Assembly: GCA_020426505.1 (NCBI GenBank)
Contig: JAGQPX010000058.1
Location: forward strand, 1 to 64,000
Direction: 5' to 3'
From: Planctomycetaceae bacterium
GTDB lineage: Bacteria; Planctomycetota; Planctomycetia; Planctomycetales; Planctomycetaceae
Length of the DNA stretch: 64,000 nucleotides
Both the position numbers and the translations under genes were made by a program. Positions 52,003-61,887 of this stretch are shown one piece after another (the first letter of the stretch is position 1; each line of letters starts with the position of its first letter). Under the pieces are notes generated by a model that saw only the letters and a program-made list of their open reading frames with translations, was not told where the DNA came from and ran no database searches.

Positions 52003-52310
52003 GTCACCAATATCGGCATAACCCCCAGAGTCCGCTCAAGTGGAGTCATTGGCGGGAAACGACATCCGAGTCAATGCAGTAGAAACACTCGGGTGAGGTA
52101 GCAATCGCGGTTTGTCGGACGAAGAGCGCTGCTCATAATCCCCTCCGCTGTGACTCAGCCAATCCGCACGAAACGGATCAAACCGCACTTTCCGGAGATT
52201 TTCAAAACGCGGACAAGTTCAGTCGCAAATGCACGATCACTCTCTGGCACTGGACCATCAGGGATTTCTCGACTTTGCGGCTTGGTGTTAAGACAGGGTT
52301 CAAACAACAG
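52003..52310. other. Divergent region between flgB and the HDOD-GGDEF gene
   Basis: These 308 bases separate operon E (leftward) from the rightward signalling gene and should hold both promoters. One sigma-54-like element facing flgB is listed. I see no gene here. An in-frame TTG at 52275 could extend the HDOD-GGDEF protein but has no ribosome site. Confidence 0.45.
52146..52161 (-). promoter_or_regulatory. Candidate sigma-54 promoter for the flgB operon
   Basis: On the minus strand TTGGCTGAGTCACAGCGG carries GG-N10-GC spacing with TGGC at -24 and AGC at -12. Transcription would start near 52135, about 130 bases before flgB. The match at -12 is poorer than consensus TTGC, so this is tentative. 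Confidence 0.25.
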
Positions 52311-53849
52311 ATGCACAAAGCTTTGAAGATTCCCCTTCCAACGCTGCCGACGATCGCGATCCGTTTGCTTGAATTGTTCGATGACTCCAATGTCGAGCTT
52401 CGCGAAGTCGTGGAACTCCTGCGTTCGGATCCGGCCATTGCTTCCCGAATTATCAAGGCCGCCAATTCCTCCGCTTACGGAATGGGCAGAGAGGTGATTG
52501 ATCTTCAGCAAGCGATCTCTCTCTTGGGGAAGACCGTCGTCACTTCTCTGGCCTTGAGTTTCTCATTGTCAGAACGATCGATGCAACCGGGGACTGCCGC
52601 GGAGTTGTTTCGCAGCTATTGGCTTCAGGCCATGACACAAGCGGTGACGGCCGAGTGCCTTGCACAGCGATACGGGAGAAAGCAAACCGGAGAGTGGTTC
52701 ATCACTGGGCTGTTGGGCAGCATCGGTCGCTTGTCACTTATCAGCCACGATCCTGATTTGTATGCGCATGTCGTTTCGCATGCCGATGCCCTCCGAGTTC
52801 CCCTTCATGATGCTGAAGAGTCGCTGTTTGGGACAACGACCATTGGCCTTTCTGTCGAACTGCTGACACTGTGGAATCTTCCACGCCGATGCGTAAACGC
52901 AGTTGCACACCAACTCCAGGCCATCAGCGACAGCGATTACACAAACCCTGGCTACAGATTCGAGGCGGCCATCGCAGTGTCGACCTCAGTTGGCGAGTTC
53001 TTCTGCCAGAACTGCAAGGGACAGTCACTCATCCAGATCGTCCATATCATGGAGGAAGCATTTGACGCCACTGAAGACGACGTGAGTCGCTTGATTGACT
53101 CGGTCCGCAATCGGCTTGACGCCACGTCCGATCTGTTTCAGGTCGACTGCTCGTCCCTCGGATCGCCGGCCGAGTTGATGTCTATCGCCATGCAACATCT
53201 CTCAAGTCTGGCCACACTGCAATCAACCTCCGATCCAGTCAATGAGTCAATCATGTACCTGGCTCAGCAAAATGAACGTCTGTTGGAACGTGTCCAGCGG
53301 TTGACGGTGCGGAGTACGACGGATTCTTTGACCGGCCTGTTCAATCGGGGATTCTTCGAAGATCGCTTTCAGGAACATGTTGCTGCATTTGATAAAACGC
53401 AGGCCAAGACGGGCTTGATCTTCATCGACATTGATCACTTCAAGCGAGTCAACGACACGTACGGGCATCTCGCGGGCGACGAGATTCTCCGGCAAGTCGC
53501 TGCGGTCATTCGGAATAACGTGCGATCATCCGATATTGCGGCACGGTTCGGAGGTGAGGAGTTTGTAATCCTGGTCCCAAAAGCCGAACCCGACGTGATC
53601 AGCATGCTGGCAGAGCGCATTCGTCGAGCAATTGAGAACACCATTATCCAGTTGAAAGATGATTGTGTACAAGTCACCGTCAGCGTGGGTGCTGCAATCG
53701 GATGCCCGGAGGTTCAGAACAAACACTTCTGCGCCAACCTCATCGCCACGACAGACAACCTGCTTTACGAGGCCAAACGGAATGGTCGCAATCGAGTTTG
53801 CATCGCCCAGTCGCTACACAACGAACTTCTTCCAATCGCCCCTTCCTGA
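52311..53849 (+). CDS. HDOD-GGDEF protein, probable diguanylate cyclase
   Basis: The protein has 512 residues from the ATG at 52311. The HDOD domain (about residues 5-200) shows LPTLPTIAIRLLELFDD, IKAANSSAYGMG and LQQAISLLGKTVVTSLALSF. The GGDEF domain (about 340-510) shows TDSLTGLFNRGFFEDRF and RFGGEEFVIL, with the catalytic GGEEF near residue 414 and an inhibitory RxxD (RSSD) five residues before it. It should make cyclic di-GMP, with product feedback, in response to a signal on the HDOD part. It faces away from flgB, and a control of motility is plausible. Confidence 0.9.
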   Translation: MHKALKIPLPTLPTIAIRLLELFDDSNVELREVVELLRSDPAIASRIIKAANSSAYGMGREVIDLQQAISLLGKTVVTSLALSFSLSERSMQPGTAAELFRSYWLQAMTQAVTAECLAQRYGRKQTGEWFITGLLGSIGRLSLISHDPDLYAHVVSHADALRVPLHDAEESLFGTTTIGLSVELLTLWNLPRRCVNAVAHQLQAISDSDYTNPGYRFEAAIAVSTSVGEFFCQNCKGQSLIQIVHIMEEAFDATEDDVSRLIDSVRNRLDATSDLFQVDCSSLGSPAELMSIAMQHLSSLATLQSTSDPVNESIMYLAQQNERLLERVQRLTVRSTTDSLTGLFNRGFFEDRFQEHVAAFDKTQAKTGLIFIDIDHFKRVNDTYGHLAGDEILRQVAAVIRNNVRSSDIAARFGGEEFVILVPKAEPDVISMLAERIRRAIENTIIQLKDDCVQVTVSVGAAIGCPEVQNKHFCANLIATTDNLLYEAKRNGRNRVCIAQSLHNELLPIAPS

Positions 53850-54268
53850 TTGCATCCGCGGGAGCTTGGCCTCCGGACTCGCTTTCACTCTCACCTCGAC
53901 CTCCGAGGGCTGAGGGCCATGCGGGGCTCAGCGAAGCCACCCAGGAAAGTCAACGAAGGAACCCCACCAACAATCTCATCGCCTATGGTACAAGAAGCCG
54001 GTGCATCTCACACGCATTGTGGCCGGCTACCAACTCGAGGTGAAAAGATTCCTCCGAAGATCAACATTCCCTTGGCACTCAAACGTACTCCATATCGTGC
54101 ATTCGAATCCCAATCCACTCTCAGAACCTATGAACGTGCTGTCCAGATCTCGATCAAGAGTTGGCGAAAGCATGAACTTGCAGTGCGATCCGCATTGAAT
54201 CAGACACTCGCCCCAATTCAGATTGTGAGACAAGGTCATCTATATCCGTCACTTCCCCAGGTTTCCTT
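53850..54268. other. Non-coding stretch after the HDOD-GGDEF gene
   Basis: These 419 bases hold no gene I can support. Short frames on both strands have no motif or ribosome site. No strong terminator hairpin is seen after 53849. Confidence 0.4.
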
Positions 54269-54514
54269 ATGCATCCAGAAGAGACATTCGGTACTATGAA
54301 TTCAGACATACAACACAATGATAATCTGCGTTGTTTGTATCGTGTCGTCACATATCATTCGGAAGGTGTCACACGCGAACACTTTTTCAAGAGCCGAGCG
54401 AAAGCCATACGGGCGATGGAAGACCTGTCAGATCAAGGTGTTCCTGTCACGCTGCGAAGCGTCTTGGATGCCTCAAAGATGTGTGTCACGGCAAATGAAA
54501 GTCGAATTGGTTAA
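54269..54514 (+). CDS. Short unknown protein
   Basis: The predicted protein has 81 residues, with an ATG at 54269 or, nine codons on, at 54296. The sequence NLRCLYRVVTYHSEGVTREH and FFKSRAKAIRAMEDLSDQGV looks like a compact alpha-beta fold with regular helix spacing, which suggests a real protein. I recognise no family. It lies between the HDOD-GGDEF gene and an IS3 ruin and has no obvious partner. Confidence 0.4.
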   Translation: MHPEETFGTMNSDIQHNDNLRCLYRVVTYHSEGVTREHFFKSRAKAIRAMEDLSDQGVPVTLRSVLDASKMCVTANESRIG

Positions 54515-54689
54515 GCTCCACTGTGCGGGAGCAACGGAGGAAACGTCGCCAGAGTGCATGCATTACAGCGATAAGCAGACTTTGCCGTGGCCACGAACCC
54601 CGGAAAACTTTGTGGTCGATGCTCGTCGTAATCATCCTTCCAGGACATGATGAGCCCCTGTGCCGCCATCCGACTCTTAAACTCCTACA

Positions 54690-55150
54690 TCACCAGAATC
54701 TCGTAACTGAACCTGCTGTGCAAGGTCTCCCAGTCTCCATTCCCCCCAACGGAGCATCCTGCTTGATGAACAGCGTTTTCACATCGACTCGGTCGTGCCA
54801 TCGTCTGAGCACCTTCTCGAAGAACTCCGGCCCGTTAGTCAGTGCAACTGCACTACGGGCACTCCCCGCATCGCGAACAACTCCGCTACGGTATCGATCA
54901 CGTCCCCTCTGGTGATGCTTCGGTCCACTTTCACGGTCAGGTACTCCCACGTGTACTCATCCACACAGCCCTGTCGCGCGACGTCCGGGAATGTCGGCCG
55001 GAGGACGGGCCGATTCACCAATCGGACTGAGGCGGGCAATACGCCTGAAGGAAATACAAAGGGACGCTTCGCCGCGCGGGGATGCTTCCGGGCATGAATG
55101 TTGCGGGGCACTGCGACGATCATGCGTTCATGGACCCGTACTTTGGGACA
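54690..55150 (-). pseudogene. IS3-type transposase remnant
   Basis: On the minus strand VDEYTWEYLTVKVDRSITRG and DVIDTVAELFAMRGVP match the IS3 OrfB core around the catalytic Asp. A frame break then occurs and the next part, LTNGPEFFEKVLRRWHDRVD with VKTLFIKQDAPLGGM, continues in another frame. The SDNGPEF motif has lost its Ser-Asp, and upstream parts are scrambled. It is a dead copy of a different IS3 subgroup from the one at 9.4-9.9 kb. Confidence 0.7.
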
Positions 55151-55675
55151 ATCGCGATGGAACCGCAATTGGTGGATCATGAAGTCAAGCCTGCCGTTGT
55201 GCGCGAGTTGAGCGACGAAATCCACTACGACAACTTCGATCGCTTTCACTCGGGGCGCGGGTACGACACTCTGGCCGAGTTCGAGCGGAACCAACCCAGA
55301 GAATCACTCACAGCAACCGTGCAGAAACAAACAACTGCCCCGATCGCGCAACCTGAAGCACGTCCCCCAAGGTTCAGTCATGAAGAAACCTGATACAACC
55401 GCCTGATCACTCATGAGTGATTCTACTGCACAGTCTGCCATCTCCATTGCACCTAGTCATACATCATCGATCGCCTTGCCGATACACCTCTTCAGGGACT
55501 CTTGTTTTCTGCCTATTGCAACACGTCCAGGTTTGGTGACAGGAGAGTCATGGTTAGCCCATTTGCCACTTCCTGTACTGTGCCACCCTCTCGGTAAAGC
55601 ACATGACACCGTCTCTATTCCGGTTCACTGTCTGCCACGGTTGTCAGGCGACGTCGAATCCGCCCGGAGGATTGA
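55151..55675. other. Debris and intergenic stretch before the HDOD gene
   Basis: The first part probably still belongs to the ruined IS3 element. The remaining roughly 380 bases contain only short unconvincing frames. A GGAGG at 55666-55670 belongs to the next gene. Confidence 0.35.
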
Positions 55676-56641
55676 TTGTCATCGCTGATCATGCCCGTTA
55701 ATTCCGCTCACAAATCAGAAACCTTCTGGGCAGACATCCGACGTGAGTCGCTCACATTGCATCCTCTTCCGCAGCTGATCAGTTCAGTTAAACTGCCAGC
55801 CCTGCCAGGCGTCGTCGAAGATTTCCTTGATGTCTCAGAGGATCCATGCGCATCCATTCAACAGCTTGCAGCAACTCTCGAGTCCGACTCTGGAATCACA
55901 TGTGAGTTACTTCGCCATGTAAACTCCGCTTCATTTGCGAGTGATCGCAGAGCTGGCACCGTGGCGCAGGCCATCAACCTGCTTGGGCTCCGAATGGCTA
56001 AGACTTTTGTCATGACCATTGGAATTCAGGCTGCGATGGCCTCCACAAAGACACGGGTGATGAATCAAACGACGTTTTGGAATGAGTCATTGCAGAGAGG
56101 GTTGTTCGCGAAGGAATGTGCTCGCGCGGGAGGCATCGACGGCGATGTTGCTTTTCTGGGAGCCCTGCTACAAGACTTCCTGCTACCGGTCCTCGCGTCC
56201 GAGTACCCTGAGGAATACTTTCACTATCTCACTGAGGGGCGTAAACGTCACATCGACCTGTGCGAATACGAGCGCCGCGTCCTGCACTGCGATCACGCGA
56301 CGGCAGCTGCACATTTGGCACACAGTTGGAACCTTCCAGACGACTTGGTGTGTTGTATCTTTTTTCATCATCAGATTCCGTTGCTTGCACGGCACTCACA
56401 ACTCGGCGATTCCGCATGCCTTCCCGTTGCCGTGTCGTCTCTGCTCCATGGACAGCTGCAACAGGTTCCCGGTGGAGAATCTCGTCTGATCGAACTCGAT
56501 CGCATGACTGACACCTTTGACTTGGTCAATGTGTGTGAAACCGTGGATGAACGACTACAGGCGATGGCTCACGGGAACTGTGTGCAGTTTCCTCTCACAC
56601 GTCGCATCAAAGCCCGCATCCCTCAGAATTGCAAGCAATAG
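55676..56641 (+). CDS. HDOD-domain signalling protein
   Basis: The protein has 321 residues. I chose the TTG at 55676 because GGAGG sits five bases before it. An ATG five codons on is the alternative. The HDOD domain spans about residues 38-235: LPALPGVVEDFLDVSEDP, LLRHVNSASFAS, AQAINLLGLRMAKTFVMTIG and later HATAAAHLAHSWNLPDDLV. HDOD proteins lack catalytic HD residues and act as scaffolds in signalling. No output domain is fused. Similar layout to the HDOD-kinase at 61.9 kb suggests the two are related. Confidence 0.85.
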   Translation: MSSLIMPVNSAHKSETFWADIRRESLTLHPLPQLISSVKLPALPGVVEDFLDVSEDPCASIQQLAATLESDSGITCELLRHVNSASFASDRRAGTVAQAINLLGLRMAKTFVMTIGIQAAMASTKTRVMNQTTFWNESLQRGLFAKECARAGGIDGDVAFLGALLQDFLLPVLASEYPEEYFHYLTEGRKRHIDLCEYERRVLHCDHATAAAHLAHSWNLPDDLVCCIFFHHQIPLLARHSQLGDSACLPVAVSSLLHGQLQQVPGGESRLIELDRMTDTFDLVNVCETVDERLQAMAHGNCVQFPLTRRIKARIPQNCKQ

Positions 56642-57371
56642 TGGCTGTTGTCGCGGCCCAGATTACTTCGATTGCTCCTCCGCGAAACTATCGCTTTAAA
56701 GTGGCCCCAGTTTTCGGACCAGTGGCGACGAATCCTTATGTGGACTCGACTGGCGAAAGGATGTGGTCAGCAGCGGCACGTGTGGACTTACAACGGTGCG
56801 CCCCTAGTGTTGCATGCGCTGTGGAGCAAACTGAATCGGTCGCGTGATCATCGGGGATACGGCCAGGGGGCGCAATGCTTCGCCGAGGTTTGTGCGTTCT
56901 ACTCCACGGTTTCGGATCGATGTCGTCCGCAACGCGAAGGACGTCTTCGCCTTCGAGGTGATCCCTAAAACGCTGGATAATGGAACGCACGGGCGCCGAC
57001 ACCGCAATGACGACGATCGGAATCCCTCAACCAGCGAATTCCTGATCCACCTCATGCTCAGCCCCCCGCCAAGACCCAATCATGATTGAGAAGACCAGTT
57101 TTCAGTCGGACAGAGAATTTGGCTGTTCGACTGGGGGTGCGAGCATTCGATGATCACGATTCTTGCGAGGGAACTTGTCCTGCTATCTCGGTGGAGACGT
57201 AAGGACCATCATCCACGAGAACCGCAGCACGATCGCTACGACTGGTCCGGTCAAACCATCCAAGGTGCAATCCCCGGCCTCTCTCATCTTATCCGACAAG
57301 TTTACGAGATCTGCAACGATGACATGATTGCCTTGGTCCTTCCCCACCTAGTCACGACCGAAATTGAATCC
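56642..57371. other. Long intergenic stretch, possible decayed gene on minus strand
   Basis: No gene is convincing in these 730 bases. A minus-strand frame at 56736-57002 reads IPIVVIAVSAPVRSIIQRFR and DHLEGEDVLRVADDIDPKP, which looks protein-like for about 45 codons and then becomes low quality. A stop lies directly upstream of it. It may be the tail of a lost gene. I cannot name it. Confidence 0.3.
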
Positions 57372-58709
57372 ATGCGTAAGACACTTTTCACACTACAGGA
57401 GTTTTCCGTTCCTCTGATTGCAGGCGTTGTCGTCGCCATGCTCGCAGCGAACTGGGATGCCGATCTCTATCACGGACTGACTCAGACTCCGCTGACCCAG
57501 ATGTGGGCATTTCTGACACACGGAGGCAGCGCTCACCACGGGCATGCGGAGGGTTGGGGCCATTATCTGACGCTCCATTTCCTGGCGAATGACATTTTCA
57601 TGGCCTTATTCTTTGGCATCGCAGCCAAGGAAATTACTGAAGCCTGTTTGCCGAACGGCGCCTTGAATCCGCCTCGCAAGGCGGTGAATCCGCTGTTCGG
57701 GACGATCGGCGGAGTCGTCGGTCCGATCGGAGTGTTTCTTTCGTTGAATGCTCTGTTTGGAATGTCGGCGTGGAGAAACGGATGGGGGATTCCCACAGCC
57801 ACCGACATTGCTCTTGCCTGGCTCGTGGCGAGACTGCTCTTTGGCAAAGGGCATCCTGCAGTCAGCTTCCTGCTTTTGCTGGCAGTCGCTGATGACGCAA
57901 TCGGGCTGGGGATCATCGCGGTCGGTTATCCCGATCCGGCTCATCCGACTGAGTGGGGCAATCTCATCTGGATGCTTCCCGGCATGGCCATCGCTTATTC
58001 TCTTCGGGTTCGCCAGGTGCAGTCATGGGTTCCTTATCTCACGCTCGGCGGGGCCTTCTGCTGGGGAGGACTGTACAGCGCTCATCTGCATCCTGCATTG
58101 GCACTCGTGTTTGTCGTCCCGTTCCTTCCGCCTCCGAACCGAGACGAAGGGCTCTACGAGTCTGTCGACTTCGAAGAGTTGGAATGCTCGACGACTCACG
58201 CCGACCGTCATTGCAGCCCCCTTGAACAGTTTGAGCACGACACGAAGACGTTCGTCGACTTCGGATTGTTCTTCTTCGCATTTGCCAATGCTGGTGTGGC
58301 CTTGTCGGAGATCACCGGACTGACGTGGATTCTGCTGTCATCTCTGTTGATTGGGAAAACGGTCGGCATCTTCGGGTTCAGTTGGATCGCAACCAGACTG
58401 GGGTTCCCGCTGCCGACAGGGATGTCCTTTCGGCATCTGTTCGTCACCGGCATCATCGCCGGGCTCGGATTGACGGTCGCTCTGTTCGTGTCCAATCAGG
58501 CGTTCACGACTCCGTCGTTGCAGGGAGCCGCGAAGATGGGAGCTGTCTTCTCCATTGGATCAGCCCTCTTTGCATTCATCGCCTTCGATTGGCTCGGCCT
58601 CAGAGAGGGGGACACGCTCCTTTCGCTGTTGCTGTCCAGGATTCAATCGGGTCTCCGTCGACCGACGGAGAAACCGACTCCCGCATTGACCGGGTCGGCT
58701 GACGTCTGA
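57372..58709 (+). CDS. nhaA: NhaA-type sodium/proton antiporter
   Basis: The protein has 445 residues from the ATG at 57372. A longer frame to 57150 adds residues unlike the family. About eleven membrane spans are visible. The family motifs are seen as GIPTATDIALAWLVARLLFG and the ion-binding pair in LLLAVADDAIGLGIIAVG. A His/Gly-rich loop (HGGSAHHGHAEGWGH) near residue 55 is unusual and might sense pH or metal. It exports sodium in exchange for protons. The transhydrogenase gene starts 55 bases downstream. Confidence 0.9.
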   Translation: MRKTLFTLQEFSVPLIAGVVVAMLAANWDADLYHGLTQTPLTQMWAFLTHGGSAHHGHAEGWGHYLTLHFLANDIFMALFFGIAAKEITEACLPNGALNPPRKAVNPLFGTIGGVVGPIGVFLSLNALFGMSAWRNGWGIPTATDIALAWLVARLLFGKGHPAVSFLLLLAVADDAIGLGIIAVGYPDPAHPTEWGNLIWMLPGMAIAYSLRVRQVQSWVPYLTLGGAFCWGGLYSAHLHPALALVFVVPFLPPPNRDEGLYESVDFEELECSTTHADRHCSPLEQFEHDTKTFVDFGLFFFAFANAGVALSEITGLTWILLSSLLIGKTVGIFGFSWIATRLGFPLPTGMSFRHLFVTGIIAGLGLTVALFVSNQAFTTPSLQGAAKMGAVFSIGSALFAFIAFDWLGLREGDTLLSLLLSRIQSGLRRPTEKPTPALTGSADV

Positions 58710-58764
58710 ATGACGGCGAAGCAGAACTCCCCATTTTACCAACACTCCTCTTGCATGGTCTGTG

Positions 58765-60261
58765 ATGTCATACGATTTCATTGTTGTTGGAAGCGGTCCC
58801 GCCGGACAAAAAGGGGCCATTGCCGCGTCCAAACTGGGCAAACGAGTCGCCCTGGTCGAGCGCCAGCGGTCAAGCCTCGGCGGGGTCTGCCTCCACACGG
58901 GCACTATCCCCTCGAAGACCATGCGGGAGGCGATCCTGCATCTCACCGGCTTCCGCCACCGGGATGTGTATGGAGATCAATTCCGCCGCAAGCGGCACAT
59001 CACCATGGAATCGCTTCGCCGCAAGCTCGATCAAGTGACTTGTTGTGAACGTGAGATCATCGATGAACACCTCGACCGAAACGGTGTGGATGTCATTTCT
59101 GGTGTGGCATCTTTCGTCGATGACCACACGATCACAGTGAAAGCTGACAGTCGGCAGACTCAATTGACCGGCGATTACTTTTTGCTGGCTCCAGGTACGA
59201 AACCGACACGTCCTGCTCACATCCCGTTTGATGGCCGACAGGTCTTTGACAGCGATGAGATTCTCAAGCTCGACAAAATTCCGCGGTCGATGATTGTGGT
59301 GGGGGGCGGCGTCATCGGTATCGAGTACGCGATCATGTTCGCCACACTCGGTGTTCAGGTCACTGTCGTGGACGGCCGTGAACGCTTGCTCGATTTTTGT
59401 GACCGGGAAATCATCGACACGCTACTGCATCATGCCCGTTCGCTCGAGATGATGTTTCGCCTGGGCGAAGAGGTCACGCAGATCCGGAGGTCATCTTCTG
59501 GCACGGTTGTGGTTGAACTTGAGAGCCAGAAACGACTGGTGGCGGACACGGTCCTGTTCTCCGTCGGACGCATCGGAGACACCGACTCACTCAATCTCGA
59601 AGCCGCTGGGCTCTCCATCAACTCGCGTGGCCGATTGGAGACCAATGAGCATTTGCAGACTGTCGTCCCTCATGTGTACGCCGTGGGAGATGTGATCGGG
59701 TTTCCGTCGCTCGCGAGCACTTCGATGCAACAGGGGCGCCGGGCCGCCAGTCACGCATTCGGTCATCCGCTTGCCCCCTGTGATGCGATCCCGTACGGCC
59801 TGTTCACCATTCCGGAAATCTCCATGATTGGCCACACCGAGGAGCAGTTGACAGCCGACCGTGTACCCTATGAAGTCGGTCATGCCCACTTCAACGAGAC
59901 GGCACGCGGTCACATTATCGGAGATCACAATGGCCTGTTGAAGCTCCTGTTCCATCGCAGAACCCGCAAGCTGTTGGGTGTCCACATCATTGGCGAATCG
60001 GCTACAGAGTTGCTGCATATCGGGCAGGCGGTTCTCTCGTTCGGCGGGACCATCGACTACTTTTGTGACACGATCTTCAATTTCCCCACGCTGGCGGAGT
60101 GCTACAAAGTCGCTGCGTTCGATGGTCGAAACCGTCTTTGCCTTGATGACGACACTTTAATGTCGAACGATTCCATTGATCTGTCAACGAACGTCGAGGC
60201 AACCCTGGCACAACTCGATCACACGACAAGACGAGACGAAGCTGTGTGCCTGTCTCCGTAA
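58765..60261 (+). CDS. sthA: Soluble pyridine nucleotide transhydrogenase
   Basis: The protein has 498 residues from the ATG at 58765. A GTG one codon earlier is possible. The FAD site GSGPAGQKGAIAASKLGKRV is at the N-terminus and an NAD(P) site VVGGGVIGIEYAIMFATLG near residue 180. The flavin-disulfide pair is reduced to GVCLHTGTIPSK, one Cys replaced by Thr, exactly as in SthA/UdhA rather than lipoamide dehydrogenase. Downstream motifs HVYAVGDVIGFPSLAS and GLFTIPEISMIGHTEEQL confirm it. It moves reducing power between NADPH and NADH in the cytoplasm. Confidence 0.93.
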   Translation: MSYDFIVVGSGPAGQKGAIAASKLGKRVALVERQRSSLGGVCLHTGTIPSKTMREAILHLTGFRHRDVYGDQFRRKRHITMESLRRKLDQVTCCEREIIDEHLDRNGVDVISGVASFVDDHTITVKADSRQTQLTGDYFLLAPGTKPTRPAHIPFDGRQVFDSDEILKLDKIPRSMIVVGGGVIGIEYAIMFATLGVQVTVVDGRERLLDFCDREIIDTLLHHARSLEMMFRLGEEVTQIRRSSSGTVVVELESQKRLVADTVLFSVGRIGDTDSLNLEAAGLSINSRGRLETNEHLQTVVPHVYAVGDVIGFPSLASTSMQQGRRAASHAFGHPLAPCDAIPYGLFTIPEISMIGHTEEQLTADRVPYEVGHAHFNETARGHIIGDHNGLLKLLFHRRTRKLLGVHIIGESATELLHIGQAVLSFGGTIDYFCDTIFNFPTLAECYKVAAFDGRNRLCLDDDTLMSNDSIDLSTNVEATLAQLDHTTRRDEAVCLSP

Positions 60262-60332
60262 GCCGGGCTAAAGGGTTTGCATCATACACCCCAACACGCG
60301 AGACGTTTCCTTTCAAACAAGAAAGCCATTCC

Positions 60333-61697
60333 ATGCAGATGCGACGCAGCAATCCTGCCCAAGACGTCAGGGAATTCATGTGCGGAGTCGAGCGACGGAA
60401 TCCCTGTGAACCAGAATTCATTCAGGCAGTCCGGGAATTTGCCGAAGATGTGATTCCCTATGTCGCCGAGCATCCGGAGTTCCGCGAAGCCAAGATTCTG
60501 GAACGCATGACCGAACCCGATCGGATCGTGACGTTTCGAGTGACATGGGAGGATGATGCTGGGCAGATCCGGGCCAATCGCGCCTGGCGGGTCCAGTTCA
60601 ATAACTCCATCGGCCCGTACAAAGGAGGGCTGCGGTTTCATCCTACTGTGACACAAAGCGTTCTCAAGTTCCTCGGTTTTGAACAAGTGTTCAAGAACAG
60701 TCTCACAGGACTGCCGATGGGAGGGGCCAAAGGCGGCGCCAACTTCAATCCGCGCGGGAAGAGCTGCCGGGAAGTGATGCGTTTCTGCCAGTCGCTGATG
60801 ACAGAACTCCACCGTCACGTCGGCGAGGACACAGACGTCCCTGCGGGCGACATCGGCGTGGGAAGCCGTGAGATCAGCTATCTGTTCGGTCAGTACAAGC
60901 GTCTGAAGAACCGGTTTGTCGGCGTCCTGACCGGCAAGGGGTTGGCTTCGGGAGGAAGCATGATTCGAACGGAAGCTACAGGTTACGGTTGTGTTTACTT
61001 TTGCGAAAACATGCTCAACCATCGTGGCGACAGTCTCAAAGGGAAGACGTGTCTGGTCTCGGGGTCGGGCAATGTGGCGATCTATACAGTCGAGAAGGCA
61101 AACGAGTTGGGAGCAAGGGTGGTCACGTTATCTGACTCCTCTGGGTTCATACATGACCCCGGCGGCATCGATGCGGAGAAGCTGCAGTTCATCAAGGAGT
61201 TGAAGGAGGTGCGCCGCGGGAGAATCTCGGAATATGCAGACGCCTTCTCAGGAGTGACATTTCACGAAGCCTCTCGACCCTGGGGAGTCAGTGCAGACGT
61301 TGTGTTTCCCTGTGCCACTCACAATGAGATCAACGCCGATGACGCACATGCCCTGCTGGCGAATGGAGTCGTCGCCGTGTGTGAAGGGGCAAACATGCCA
61401 ACTGAACTGGACGGAGCCAAAGCCTTTCGGGAGGCGAAGATCCTCTACGGTCCTTCCAAGGCGGCCAACGCCGGTGGAGTCGCGGTGTCGGGACTCGAAC
61501 AAAGTCAGAATGCACTCCGCCTGTCGTGGACTCGTGAAGAGGTCGACGCCAAATTGCAGGCAATCATGCAAGATATCCACCGACAGTGTTTGAACTATGG
61601 CCGCACCTCAAGTGATGAGGTCGATTACGTCTCAGGAGCAAATGTTGCTGGATTCCAAAAGGTTGCACAGGCAATGTTGTCATATGGGGTCGTCTAG
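60333..61697 (+). CDS. gdhA: NADP-type glutamate dehydrogenase
   Basis: The protein has 454 residues from the ATG at 60333, the normal length of hexameric GdhA. The substrate motif YKGGLRFHPTVTQSVLKFLG is near residue 93, the catalytic lysine in LPMGGAKGGANFNPRGKS near 128 and VPAGDIGVGSREISYLFGQY after it. The nucleotide domain includes TCLVSGSGNVAIYTVEKANE. It makes glutamate from 2-oxoglutarate and ammonia. It lies 71 bases after sthA. A supply of NADPH by the transhydrogenase would fit. Confidence 0.95.
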   Translation: MQMRRSNPAQDVREFMCGVERRNPCEPEFIQAVREFAEDVIPYVAEHPEFREAKILERMTEPDRIVTFRVTWEDDAGQIRANRAWRVQFNNSIGPYKGGLRFHPTVTQSVLKFLGFEQVFKNSLTGLPMGGAKGGANFNPRGKSCREVMRFCQSLMTELHRHVGEDTDVPAGDIGVGSREISYLFGQYKRLKNRFVGVLTGKGLASGGSMIRTEATGYGCVYFCENMLNHRGDSLKGKTCLVSGSGNVAIYTVEKANELGARVVTLSDSSGFIHDPGGIDAEKLQFIKELKEVRRGRISEYADAFSGVTFHEASRPWGVSADVVFPCATHNEINADDAHALLANGVVAVCEGANMPTELDGAKAFREAKILYGPSKAANAGGVAVSGLEQSQNALRLSWTREEVDAKLQAIMQDIHRQCLNYGRTSSDEVDYVSGANVAGFQKVAQAMLSYGVV

Positions 61698-61887
61698 AAG
61701 CGGTCACAACACATGATGCGTGAATTCTGCAGGCAGGTGACTCTACCAAGAACTCGCAGGACCGCTCCCGTGGCGTGCGTGCGTTACTCGAAATAAGGCA
61801 TTGTTGTGGGATTCGCCTTCCCGTCTTCCTGTCAGAATTGTATTGCCGAGCGAGACGACACCGGTGCATTTTCAGGAGATCTTGAGT

